Both the position numbers and the translations under genes were made by a program. Of a stretch of DNA of 40,445 nt, positions 16,834 to 24,416 are shown piece by piece. The notes beneath the pieces were generated by a model. That model was not told the origin of the DNA, ran no database searches, and was given only the letters and a program-made list of their open reading frames with translations. Each line of letters starts with the position of its first letter. Position 1 is the first letter of the stretch. The DNA comes from Rhizobiaceae bacterium (lineage in GTDB: Bacteria; Pseudomonadota; Alphaproteobacteria; Rhizobiales; Rhizobiaceae): the NCBI GenBank assembly GCA_028279875.1, contig JANQMU010000144.1:1-40445 (forward strand). The letters run 5' to 3'.

Positions 16834-17154
16834 TCAAACCAATCCCGACTGTTCGGTTGCCGACGACAGGTTGGCCTTCGTCGGCAGTTTGCGAATGGCG
16901 GCTCCGGTTTCCCTGTCGGCCATTGCCAATTCGAACTGCGCCTGAAGATTGATCCAGAATTGCGGGTCAACATCGAACCAGTGACCAAAGCGCAGGGCGG
17001 TGTCACCCGTAATCGAACGCTTGCCGGAAATAATCTGGCTGATGCGATTGGGCGGCACATCGATCTGACGGGCAAACTCGGTCGGTGTAACGCCAAGCGC
17101 GTCCAGTTCGTCCTTCAGAACAAGACCAGGATGAACCGCACGTTTGAACATCAT
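16834..17154 (-). CDS. higA: HigA-type antitoxin (HTH)
   Basis: The protein begins MMFKRAVHPGLVLKDELDALG, the usual HigA N-terminus, and has an XRE-type helix-turn-helix (TPTEFARQIDVPPNRISQIISGKRSIT, about residues 22-48). The HigA/VapI feature TALRFGHWFDVDPQFWINLQAQFEL follows. The antitoxin neutralises HigB and, bound to it, represses the operon. GGAG lies three to six bases before the ATGs at 17154 and 17151; an ATG at 17163 is less likely. The gene starts 14 bases after higB, in the usual toxin-first order. Confidence 0.9.
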   Translation of the reverse strand: MMFKRAVHPGLVLKDELDALGVTPTEFARQIDVPPNRISQIISGKRSITGDTALRFGHWFDVDPQFWINLQAQFELAMADRETGAAIRKLPTKANLSSATEQSGLV

Positions 17155-17168
17155 TGTCTCCATTCCAC

Positions 17169-17453
17169 TTAGTGATAATCCACGATTTCAACATCCGACG
17201 GTCCGACCTGCCCATCCGGCCACTCGAAGCAGAGCCGCCATTGCCGATTAATACGGATGGAGTATTGATCCACTCTGTCCCCTTTAAGCGCTTCAAGCCG
17301 GTTGCCCGGCAAAGCGCGCAGCATTTCCAGCGATGTTGCGGCATTCAAAATGGCAAGTCGCCGTTCCGCCTGAGCTTCAAATCCGGAAAACGCTTTGACG
17401 AAATCACCTCGTGCAAAGGCTTCGGTTTTCCTGTCTCGAAAGCTCAGTATCAT
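17169..17453 (-). CDS. higB: HigB-type toxin (RelE superfamily mRNA interferase)
   Basis: The 94-residue protein has the HigB layout: MILSFRDRKTEAFARGD at the start, RALPGNRLEALKGDR in the middle, and YSIRINRQWRLCFEWPDG followed by VEIVDYH at the end. HigB cuts mRNA on the ribosome. The basic residues and the C-terminal histidine of the family are in place, so it looks intact. A gene of this sort next to serA is likely accessory. Locally the GC content is slightly lower than that of serA. Confidence 0.9.
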   Translation of the reverse strand: MILSFRDRKTEAFARGDFVKAFSGFEAQAERRLAILNAATSLEMLRALPGNRLEALKGDRVDQYSIRINRQWRLCFEWPDGQVGPSDVEIVDYH

Positions 17454-17474
17454 CGGTTCGAATATGGCATGCCG

Positions 17475-17489
17475 TGACGATGTACGTCA
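17475..17489. promoter_or_regulatory. Probable higBA operator
   Basis: The perfect inverted repeat TGACG-N5-CGTCA lies 22 bases upstream of higB. On the minus strand it overlaps a candidate -35 TTGACG, with CATATT 18 bases downstream. This is the expected arrangement for self-repression by HigA. Confidence 0.4.
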
Positions 17490-17623
17490 ATCGTCAAAGC
17501 CATACAACTGTCTTATATCCTCTTTCATCGGGTGCGGCCGAAAGAGAAGAACGGCGAGGCCGTTGAGGAGCTTTCGGCGGAAGCGGGCACGCGTTGTGCT
17601 CCGCCGGCAGCTGAAATGCAAAC

Positions 17624-19219
17624 CTACTCGACGGCAAAGACCAGCGGTTTCGCGGACTGGATTTCCGCATGGCTGCGCACCAGGTCGAGCACCTTTTCAT
17701 CGACCGGCTCGTCGACATAGAGCAGCGCGATCGCGTCGCCACCCGGCCGGTTGCGGCCGAGCGAGAAATTGGCGATGTTGACGCCCGCCTCGCCGAATAC
17801 CGTGCCGAGCAGGCCGATGATGCCCGGCGCGTCGGCGTTAGTCGTATAGACCATATTGGCACCGACCTCGGCATCGAGATTGATGCCCTTGATCTGGATG
17901 AAGCGCGGCTTGCCGTCCGAAAAACAGGTGCCGGCGATCGAGCGTGTCTGGTTGGGCGTCTTGACCGTCAGCTTGATATAGCCGTCGAAAACGCCCGATT
18001 TGTCGCGCCGCGCTTCGGACAGGATGATGCCGCGTTCCTTGACCATGATCGGCGCCGAAACCATGTTGACGTCGGCGACCTGCGGCCGGATCAGCCCGGC
18101 CAGCACGGCGCTGGTCAGCGCGTTGGTGTTCATCGCCGCGGTCGCGCCATCATAAAGGATCTCCACCTCCTTGATGGCGCTTTCCGTCACCTGGCCGACA
18201 AAGGCGCCGAGCACATCGGCCAGCTTGACGAACGGTTTCAGGCGCGGCGCCTCCTCGGCACTGATCGACGGCATGTTGACGGCGTTGGCGACCGCGCCCT
18301 TGAGCAGGTAATCCGACATCTGCTCGGCGATCTGCAGCGCGACATTTTCCTGCGCCTCGGTGGTCGAGGCCCCCAGATGCGGCGTGCAGACGACATTCGG
18401 CAGGCCAAACAGCGGGCTGTTGATCGCCGGCTCCTCTTCAAAGACGTCGAAACCGGCGCCGGCCACCTTGCCCGATTTGAGCGCCGCGGCAAGATCGGCC
18501 TCGCTGACAAGGCCGCCGCGCGCGCAGTTGATGATGCGAACGCCATCCTTCATTTTGGCGATCGATTCGGCGTTGATGATATTGCGTGTCTTGTCGGTGA
18601 GCGGCACGTGCAGCGTGATGAAATCCGCCCGCCTCAGCAACTCGTCCAGTTCCACCTTCTCGACGCCGAGTTCCTCGGCCCGCTCGATCGACAGAAACGG
18701 GTCGAATGCGACGACATGCATTTTCAGCCCGATGCCGCGCATCGCCGCAACGGAACCGATATTGCCGCAGCCGATCACGCCGAGCGTCTTGCCGGTGATC
18801 TCGACCCCCATGAATTTCGACTTTTCCCATTTGCCGGCCTGGGTCGACGCATCGGCCGCCGGAATCTGCCGCGCCACGGCGAGCATCATGGCAACAGCGT
18901 GCTCGGCCGTGGTGATGGAATTGCCGAACGGCGTGTTCATCACGATGATGCCGCGGCGCGAGGCCGCCGGAATATCGACATTGTCGACGCCGATACCGGC
19001 CCGGCCGACAACCTTCAGCCTCGACGCGGCGTCGATGAGCTTGGCCGTGACCTTCGTCGCCGAGCGGATGGCGAGGCCGTCATACTGGTCGATGATTGCC
19101 AGCAGTTTTTCCTTGTCCTTGCCGATATCGGGCTGGAAGTCGACCTCGACGCCGCGATCGCGGAAGATCTGGACGGCGGTTTCGGAGAGTTTGTCGGAAA
19201 CGAGAACGCGCGGTGCCAT
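17624..19219 (-). CDS. serA: D-3-phosphoglycerate dehydrogenase SerA
   Basis: SerA oxidises 3-phosphoglycerate to phosphohydroxypyruvate, the first step of serine synthesis. The protein is the long form with an intervening domain and a C-terminal ACT domain (531 residues). The NAD-binding motif is GVIGCGNIGSVAA. The active-site arginine is in NCARGGLV and the histidine in VCTPHLGAST. The ACT domain is IIGLLGTVFGEAGVNIANFSLGR near the end. The open frame continues upstream of 19219, but conserved sequence begins at MAPRVLVSDK. It follows serC with 74 bases between, so the two form an operon that makes phosphoserine. Confidence 0.97.
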   Translation of the reverse strand: MAPRVLVSDKLSETAVQIFRDRGVEVDFQPDIGKDKEKLLAIIDQYDGLAIRSATKVTAKLIDAASRLKVVGRAGIGVDNVDIPAASRRGIIVMNTPFGNSITTAEHAVAMMLAVARQIPAADASTQAGKWEKSKFMGVEITGKTLGVIGCGNIGSVAAMRGIGLKMHVVAFDPFLSIERAEELGVEKVELDELLRRADFITLHVPLTDKTRNIINAESIAKMKDGVRIINCARGGLVSEADLAAALKSGKVAGAGFDVFEEEPAINSPLFGLPNVVCTPHLGASTTEAQENVALQIAEQMSDYLLKGAVANAVNMPSISAEEAPRLKPFVKLADVLGAFVGQVTESAIKEVEILYDGATAAMNTNALTSAVLAGLIRPQVADVNMVSAPIMVKERGIILSEARRDKSGVFDGYIKLTVKTPNQTRSIAGTCFSDGKPRFIQIKGINLDAEVGANMVYTTNADAPGIIGLLGTVFGEAGVNIANFSLGRNRPGGDAIALLYVDEPVDEKVLDLVRSHAEIQSAKPLVFAVE

Positions 19220-19293
19220 GATTGGCCTTTCTGGTTTGGATCGTCGATCAGGGATAAATTCGGGCCGCCATTGTGGGCCGGCCCGAAACAGGC

Positions 19294-20469
19294 TCAAGCC
19301 GCAGCCGGCAGGGACGCACGCTGCACGCCGTAGGCCCAATCGAGCCACGGCATCAGCGCTTCGAGATCGGCCGTCTCGACCGTCGCGCCGGTCCAGATTC
19401 GCAGACCCGGCGGCGCATCGCGATAGGCGCCGATGTCGAAAGCGACACCTTCCTCTTCCAAGAGGCCGACCAGCCCCTTGGCGAAGGCCGAGCGGGCCTC
19501 CGCCGAAAGCGCCTCGACATCCGGATCGCTGATTTTGAGGCACACCGATGTGTTGGACCGGGTGGCCGGATCGGCCGCCAGAAAGTCGATCCAGGCTGTG
19601 CGCTCGACAAAGGCACTGATGATCGCCGCATTGCGGTCGGCGCGATCGAAAAGCGCCTTGCGGCCGCCCAGATCGCCAGCCCATTGCAGCGCATCCAGAT
19701 AATCTTCGACACACAGCATCGAAGGCGTGTTGATCGTCGCGCCTTCGAAAATGCCCTCGATCAGCTTGCCGCCCTTGGTCATCCGGAAGATTTTCGGCAG
19801 AGGCCAGGCCGGCGTGTAGCTTTCGAGCCGTTCGACGGCGCGCGGCGACAGAATCAGGACGCCATGGCCGCCCTCGCCGCCGAGCACCTTCTGCCACGAG
19901 AACGTCACCACATCGAGCTTGTCGAACGGCAGATCCTGAGCGAAGGCAGCCGATGTCGCATCGCAGATCGTCAGACCCTCGCGATCCGCCGGGATGAAAT
20001 CGCCATTGGGAACCCGTACGCCGGACGTCGTGCCGTTCCAGGTGAAGACCACATCGCGGTCGAATTCGATGGACGACAGGTCGGGCAGATGGCCGTAATC
20101 GGCCTCCAGCGTCTTGACGTCATCGAGCCGCAACTGCTTGACGACATCCGACACCCAGCCGGATCCGAAGGATTCCCAGGCGACCATGTGCACGCCCCGC
20201 GCGCCGAGCATCGACCAGAGCGCCATTTCCACGGCGCCGGTATCGGACGCCGGCACGATGCCGATGCGAAAATCATCGGGCACGCCGAGCACCGAATGCG
20301 TCCGGTCGATCGCCGCTTTCAGCTTGGATTTTCCGACCCTGGCGCGATGCGAACGGCCGAGGGCGGCATCACCCAGCGCGTCGAGCGACCAGCCGGGCCG
20401 TTTCGAACAGGGTCCTGATGAAAAATGGGGATTGACCGGACGCCTGTCCGGTTTGGCATTCTCTCGCAT
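19294..20469 (-). CDS. serC: Phosphoserine transaminase SerC
   Basis: SerC converts 3-phosphohydroxypyruvate and glutamate to phosphoserine and 2-oxoglutarate with PLP. The 391-residue protein is of the type common in alphaproteobacteria, beginning near RPVNPHFSSGPCSKRPGW. The PLP lysine is in VVTFSWQKVLGGEGGHG. The downstream block INTPSMLCVEDYLDAL is also typical. The start at 20469 has AAGGA nine bases upstream, in the last hairpin of the serC leader RNA. An integrated element now sits directly upstream of that leader. Confidence 0.96.
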   Translation of the reverse strand: MRENAKPDRRPVNPHFSSGPCSKRPGWSLDALGDAALGRSHRARVGKSKLKAAIDRTHSVLGVPDDFRIGIVPASDTGAVEMALWSMLGARGVHMVAWESFGSGWVSDVVKQLRLDDVKTLEADYGHLPDLSSIEFDRDVVFTWNGTTSGVRVPNGDFIPADREGLTICDATSAAFAQDLPFDKLDVVTFSWQKVLGGEGGHGVLILSPRAVERLESYTPAWPLPKIFRMTKGGKLIEGIFEGATINTPSMLCVEDYLDALQWAGDLGGRKALFDRADRNAAIISAFVERTAWIDFLAADPATRSNTSVCLKISDPDVEALSAEARSAFAKGLVGLLEEEGVAFDIGAYRDAPPGLRIWTGATVETADLEALMPWLDWAYGVQRASLPAAA

Positions 20470-20470
20470 G

Positions 20471-20546
20471 TGGCTATCCTTCCAGATAGTTGCCCCTCGT
20501 TGGGGAGGGGTGTCCCACCCCGGCAATTAGCGAACCCCCCGGAAAA
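20471..20546 (-). ncRNA. serC leader RNA motif
   Basis: The mRNA leader of serC contains three adjacent hairpins: GGGGT/ACCCC, CCCC-AACGA-GGGG and CTATC/GATAG. The last holds the AAGGA ribosome-binding site in its loop and 3' arm. Position directly before serC and the sequence match my memory of the serC motif reported from alphaproteobacterial comparative genomics (Corbino and colleagues, 2005). Its ligand or mechanism is unknown. Bases 20493-20518 are also the attachment core of the downstream element. Confidence 0.75.
20493..20518. repeat. Left attachment site (attL core), 26-bp direct repeat
   Basis: A 26-base sequence beginning CCCCTCGTTGGGG occurs here and again, without mismatch, at 27412-27437. 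Flanks differ immediately on both sides. It forms two hairpins of the serC leader RNA, so it is best read as the crossover region of site-specific integration. Confidence 0.85.
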
Positions 20547-20608
20547 GCGCAAGAAAAATAACAACGAACCTGTGACTTCGTGCAGCAACTTGCAGAACGA
20601 AGCGGGAA

Positions 20609-20641
20609 CTGTGTCAAAGGATTGGCACAAAACTGACACAG
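20609..20641. repeat. Inverted repeat near the left end, candidate integrase arm sites
   Basis: CTGTGTCA and TGACACAG form a perfect eight-base inverted repeat with a 17-base spacer that contains a TTGGCACA variant. A similar TTGACACA...TGACACAG block lies near the right end at 27331-27350. Arm-type binding by a tyrosine recombinase is an inference from position. Confidence 0.4.
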
Positions 20642-20817
20642 CCCATTCTCCATCTGTTCCGCGCATATCGGAGGCCACTCGATGGTTCGCGGACAACTGC
20701 GGCAACCGAAGTCGGGCCTTTATACCTCTGCTTCGCGACGAATTCGGTCTGACGCCAATTGAGGCGATAGAGGCAGCGCAATTGGTGCGGTCCATGGACG
20801 GCAACCGCCATGGGTAA
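20611..20817 (+). CDS. Small phage protein, function unknown
   Basis: The 68-residue protein has a conserved-looking C-terminal half, ATRWFADNCGNRSRAF followed by LLRDEFGLTPIEAIEAAQ, which resembles small proteins found before HTH genes in rhizobial prophages. The start is uncertain: GTG at 20611 or GTG at 20572. Its stop overlaps the start of the next gene by eight bases, so translation is coupled. It lies at the left edge of the element and partly covers the inverted repeat. Confidence 0.6.
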   Translation: MSKDWHKTDTAHSPSVPRISEATRWFADNCGNRSRAFIPLLRDEFGLTPIEAIEAAQLVRSMDGNRHG

Positions 20818-21552
20818 GGTGACAACGCTGAACTACTTCCGTGCGCTGCCTGGGCGAGCCAGTCACGACAGGCGACTGACCGCCCTGCACTTCCGTGTGC
20901 TGCTGGTCGTCGCCGGCCACGACCGCATGGGCCGCAACGGGCAATGCTGCTGGGCTGGTCGAAAGAAACTCGCGGCCCGCGTCGGCTGTGATCCAAGCAG
21001 CCTCAGCAGCGCCATATCTGACCTTGTGGACATGGAATATCTGCAGGAGGAACGCCACGAAAATGACGGTCCGAGAAAGGGCTTCCAAGTGATCTATAAG
21101 GCGGAGGAAGATGCCCCTGGGATCGGGATCGAGCTTCAAAAAGTAGGTTCCCGGATGAGAACATATCTGCCGGAGATAGGTTCCCGGATCGCAACCTATC
21201 TCACAGCAATGATCAGTTGAATACTCAACAAAAACAATGCGTTGAGAACTTTGACCATAAACCTAATATATTACGTAGAAACAAAATATATAAATCAGAA
21301 AATTCAACATATCGATCTGAAGATCAAAAATATCATCTGCAGAAACATCGTCGGGAAGCGGGGAAAAAGCTGTACGGCCCGAACACTCACGCAACCATCG
21401 TGCAAGCCTTGGGGCCTGATGGCTGAGGAATACTGACAAGCTTGCCGCCACCGACGTTGGAATATCTCGAACAGCGAGTGACAGATGGGACGCTGAGCGG
21501 TGAAGACCTGATGATTGCCCGCCGTGAAGCGAAGGAGGCTGCCTATGGCTAA
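20810..21552 (+). pseudogene. Phage helix-turn-helix (replication-initiator-like) protein, frameshifted and interrupted
   Basis: An intact 136-codon frame (20810-21220) encodes a winged-helix domain with GRKKLAARVGCDPSSLSSAISDLVDMEYL, the helix-turn-helix seen in phage replication-type proteins. The continuation appears in the next frame: RFPDENIS and RFPDRNLS repeats and then GKKLYGPNTHATIVQALGPDG. That frame is stopped by TGA at 21424 and resumes as an ELxxL-type tail ending at 21552. I recall homologs with Trp after LGPDG, so TGA probably replaces TGG. The N-terminal part may still be made as a DNA-binding fragment. The frameshift site is about 21095-21135. Confidence 0.55.
21221..21360. 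other. AT-rich stretch within the broken HTH gene
   Basis: About 140 bases are far richer in A and T than the surroundings, with runs such as AAAATATATAAAT and a GATC-N4-GATC repeat. It lies in the hinge of the disrupted replication-type gene. It could be an old origin region or simply an AT-rich linker. Confidence 0.3.
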
Positions 21553-21937
21553 CTGGCCCTACAACACGGCGCAATGGCGACAGCTGCGACAAGCCAAGCT
21601 AGCAACGGACCCGCTGTGCCAGCCATGCGCGGCGCGTGGAACGATCACCACGGCCAACACGGTTGACCACGTGAAGCCGATCAACGATGGCGGCGATCCG
21701 TTTCCATCCTTGGACGGGCTGACATCGATGTGCACTCGCTGCCACAACGAAAAGACAGCCGCGAACGACCGCCAGCACTCAAAGCCATTCGCACGGCGCG
21801 TCAAAGGCTTCAACGCCGAAGGCAACCCGGTCGATCCGGGCGATAATTGGCACAGTGGGGGTGCCTCAAATCACAAAAAATCGGCGCGCTCAGGGACCGA
21901 CGCCCCCATCGGGAAAGTACTTAGTTTCGGGGGTTGA
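21545..21937 (+). CDS. HNH endonuclease of phage packaging type
   Basis: The 130-residue protein has the HNH zinc fold: CQPC near residue 25, the VDHVKPINDGGDP motif with the catalytic histidine, and MCTRCHNEKTA. Such enzymes lie next to terminase genes in HK97-like phages and assist DNA packaging. AAGGAGG before the ATG at 21545 fixes the start. The ATG overlaps the end of the preceding frame by eight bases. The terminase gene begins 37 bases downstream. It appears intact. Confidence 0.88.
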   Translation: MANWPYNTAQWRQLRQAKLATDPLCQPCAARGTITTANTVDHVKPINDGGDPFPSLDGLTSMCTRCHNEKTAANDRQHSKPFARRVKGFNAEGNPVDPGDNWHSGGASNHKKSARSGTDAPIGKVLSFGG

Positions 21938-21973
21938 AGGCAGGTTTGGCAAGGCCGGAAAGGTGATGATCTG

Positions 21974-23597
21974 ATGGCGCTTCGTGGTGTCGGTGCCAAG
22001 CCGCTTTCAGAGCGCGGCAAGCTGGATGAGCGACCCGTCAAGCCATGGGAAGTCAAGGGACTGAGCCGGGCGGATCGGGTGATCGCATTTTGCGAGGACC
22101 TGCCGATCACGGCGGGTAAGCTGGCCGGTACGCAGATGCGGTTGCGCGCCTGGCAGCGTGAATTCATCGCTGCGGTCTACGCCGAAGACGGCGAAGGCTT
22201 CCGACCCGTCCGCACGGCGGTGCTTTCCATGGCCCGCAAGAACGGCAAAACGCAACTGGCCGCAGCGCTGGCACTGTGTCACCTTCTCGGCCCGGAGGCC
22301 GAACCGCGGCGAGGTCTATTCCTGCGCCCTGACCCGCGACCAGGCGGCAAAGCTATATGCCAAAATGGTGGCGATCCTGCATGCCCACCCGGAGCTTGAC
22401 GACCGCTGCAACGTGATCCGTTTCCGAAAGGAAATCGAGGTTCTTTCCGGCGACGGTGCCGGCTCGCTCTATACGGCGCTGTCGGCCGACGCCGGCTCGA
22501 AGATGGGCCTTTCGCCGTCCTTCACCGTGTACGACGAATTGGGCAGCGCACCGAACCGCGACCTGTTCGACGCCATGGACACGGCCAGCGGGGCACGCGA
22601 CAACCCGATGATGATCGTGATCTCGACACAGGCCGCCGCCGACCACGCCGTCATGTCGGAACTGATCGACTATGGCCTCAGGGTCCATGACGGCGAAATC
22701 GTCGATCCGTCATTCCATTTGACGCTCTACACCTCGCCGCAGGACGCCGACCCGTGGGATCCGGAGACCTGGGCGTTGGCAAACCCGGCGATAGGCGATT
22801 TCCGCTCACTACAGGACGTGGAGCGGCAAGCCGCACAGGCCCGGCTTGTCCCGTCCAAGGAATCGGCTTTCCGGAACCTCATCCTCAACCAGCGCGTATC
22901 GGCGGTGTCGCGGTTCATCCACAAGGCGGAATGGGACGCCTGCGGTGGCTCTGCAGACCTGCAGACCCTTGCGGGACGCGAATGCTATGGCGGGCTCGAT
23001 CTCGGCGCGACACGCGACCTGACGGCCTTTGTGATGATGTTCCCCGGCGATGACGGTCAAGTGGACGTGCTGCCGTATTTCTTCATGCCAGAGACCAATA
23101 TCAAGGAACGCTCGAACGAGGACCGCGTGCCCTATGATCTATGGGCACAGCAGGGCTATCTGACGCTGATACCGGGCGCAACGATCGATCCGAGCTATGT
23201 CGCCAATGTGATCGGCAATGCGGCGATGACATATGACCTCAAGGCGCTGGCTTACAACCGCTGGCGCATTGAGGATCTGAAACGCGAGTTGGGCCTCCTG
23301 GGCACGCATTTGCCGCTTGTGCTGCACGGGCAGGGCTTCAAGGACATGTCGCCGGCCGTCGATGTCCTGGAGCGACACGTCGCCGAGCGCATCCTGCGCC
23401 ATGGTGGAAACCCGGTGATGAACATGTGCGCCGCCAATGCCGTCATCACGCGCGATCCTGCCGGCGGGCGCAAGCTGGACAAGGGAAAGGCCACGGGTCG
23501 CATTGACGGGCTTGTGGCGCTTGCCATGGCGCTGTCCGTAGCCCAACGGCATGAGCCGGAAGCATTGCCGGCGTGTTTGGCGGAGTTAGTACAATAG
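21974..23597 (+). pseudogene. Phage terminase large subunit, frameshifted
   Basis: The N-terminal part (21974 to about 22300) reads MALRGVGAKPLSERG and contains Walker A in MARKNGKTQLAAALAL. The C-terminal part continues in another frame from about 22305 with EVYSCALTRDQAAKLYA, Walker B in FTVYDELGSA, the nuclease-domain YGGLDLGATRDLTAF and RIDGLVALAMALS. The join lies in GAACCGCGGCGAG (about 22301-22313), where one CG dinucleotide seems to have been lost. A normal subunit is about 540 residues; here no complete product can be made without frameshifting. This is the motor and cleavage enzyme for DNA packaging, family Terminase_1. Confidence 0.88.
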
Positions 23598-23598
23598 C

Positions 23599-23616
23599 GG
23601 GCAAAAAGAACTGCCC
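23599..23616 (+). terminator. Weak hairpin after the terminase pseudogene
   Basis: GGGCA and TGCCC pair around an A-rich loop directly after the stop codon, but no long T-run follows. Confidence 0.3.
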
Positions 23617-23650
23617 TTCGACGTTATTCCGCAGTTAGGAGATATAGCAG

Positions 23651-23800
23651 CTACTTCTTTCTTTTGTTTGGTCGCTGAGTCAGCGCCGATCCGGCGGCTG
23701 TCTTTGCCGCTTTGCTTGATTTCGGATTACGAAGCACTTTTGAGGCCGCAGATGCAGCTCGTTTGCTAGTTACTTCCCTGTTCGTGGCTCTCTTTGCCAT
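23651..23800 (-). CDS. Small basic Lys/Ala-rich protein of accessory-region type
   Basis: This 49-residue protein starts MAKRATNREVTSKRAAS and ends GSALTQRPNKRKK. It is highly basic and Ala/Ser/Lys-rich, resembling short proteins that I recall from many proteobacterial accessory regions. GGAG lies nine bases before the ATG. Its 5' end overlaps the membrane-protein gene by 35 bases, so it belongs to the same minus-strand cassette. A nucleic-acid-binding role is plausible from charge but unproven. Confidence 0.7.
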   Translation of the reverse strand: MAKRATNREVTSKRAASAASKVLRNPKSSKAAKTAAGSALTQRPNKRKK

Positions 23801-24293
23801 CTTCAACTACTCCATTTTGGTCGCTGTCCAACCAGTTGGCAATGTCATTGGGCGATGCGTCTGTGAAGACAATAATCGCCAAAATTGTCAACACTGCAGC
23901 AAATAGGAACGCGCTTATAAATCCAGCTGCTACGCTCACTCCAAAATCCGCCCAAGGTCTTTTTAATGAGCGAATTTCACTGACGATCACTTCATTTTCT
24001 ATAGACTGATAATGTTCATCAAGTATTTCTTCTGCAATCTCTGCTGCGTAAGCCTGCAGCGCATTTTCGGCATCACCCTTTGCACGCAATAGCGTTCCAT
24101 CTGGCTGGCTTAGGTACCACTGCTCTACCTCATCGGAACTCGGAAGCCGATCATTTAGCTCCTCGAAATGTTGCATCCATTCGATGCGACGTTCCTCAAA
24201 TCGTGCAAAGGCAACCAGGCCAAGCAGCCAGTGCGTATCTTTTGCGTCTTCTACAAGATTACGAAAAACATCGCGCGAATCTGCAATCGGCAA
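23766..24293 (-). CDS. Single-pass membrane protein of the accessory cassette, function unknown
   Basis: The 175-residue protein has a helical, acidic N-terminal region (FARFEERRIEWMQHFEELNDRLPSS), one transmembrane helix (about residues 122-148, VAAGFISAFLFAAVLTILAIIVF) and a short acidic tail. The tail holds DSDQNGVVEDGKE, which resembles an incomplete EF-hand loop. The start is TTG at 24293, with GGAGGG six bases upstream. A separate promoter is likely in the gap before it. I do not recognise the family. It overlaps the 49-residue gene. Confidence 0.75.
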   Translation of the reverse strand: MPIADSRDVFRNLVEDAKDTHWLLGLVAFARFEERRIEWMQHFEELNDRLPSSDEVEQWYLSQPDGTLLRAKGDAENALQAYAAEIAEEILDEHYQSIENEVIVSEIRSLKRPWADFGVSVAAGFISAFLFAAVLTILAIIVFTDASPNDIANWLDSDQNGVVEDGKESHEQGSN

Positions 24294-24351
24294 AATTTTC
24301 CCTCCGCAGTACGGTGCATCTGCAAGGCGGCGAGTCTGATATGTGGTGCAC

Positions 24352-24379
24352 GCTATAATCGTATAGGTTCAAGTTTCAA
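24352..24379 (-). promoter_or_regulatory. Candidate sigma-70 promoter before the membrane-protein gene
   Basis: On the minus strand TTGAAA and TATAGC are separated by 16 bases, in a 123-base AT-rich gap between the two cassette genes. Confidence 0.4.
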
Positions 24380-24416
24380 TCAACAATGCGCAATCTTCTG
24401 CGGGAATAACTGCGAT

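Noticed and set aside
17669..19333. Long open frame (554 codons) on the + strand
   Set aside because: It is the antisense shadow of serA, whose protein is conserved over its full length. Long antisense frames are expected in GC-rich DNA.
19273..20418. Long open frame (381 codons) on the + strand
   Set aside because: Shadow of serC; the composition (His/Arg/Gln-rich) is not that of a real protein.
22158..22300. Independent gene starting at the ATG at 22158 for the terminase C-terminal part
   Set aside because: The first 45 residues in that frame are out-of-frame translation of the terminase N-terminal region and resemble no protein.
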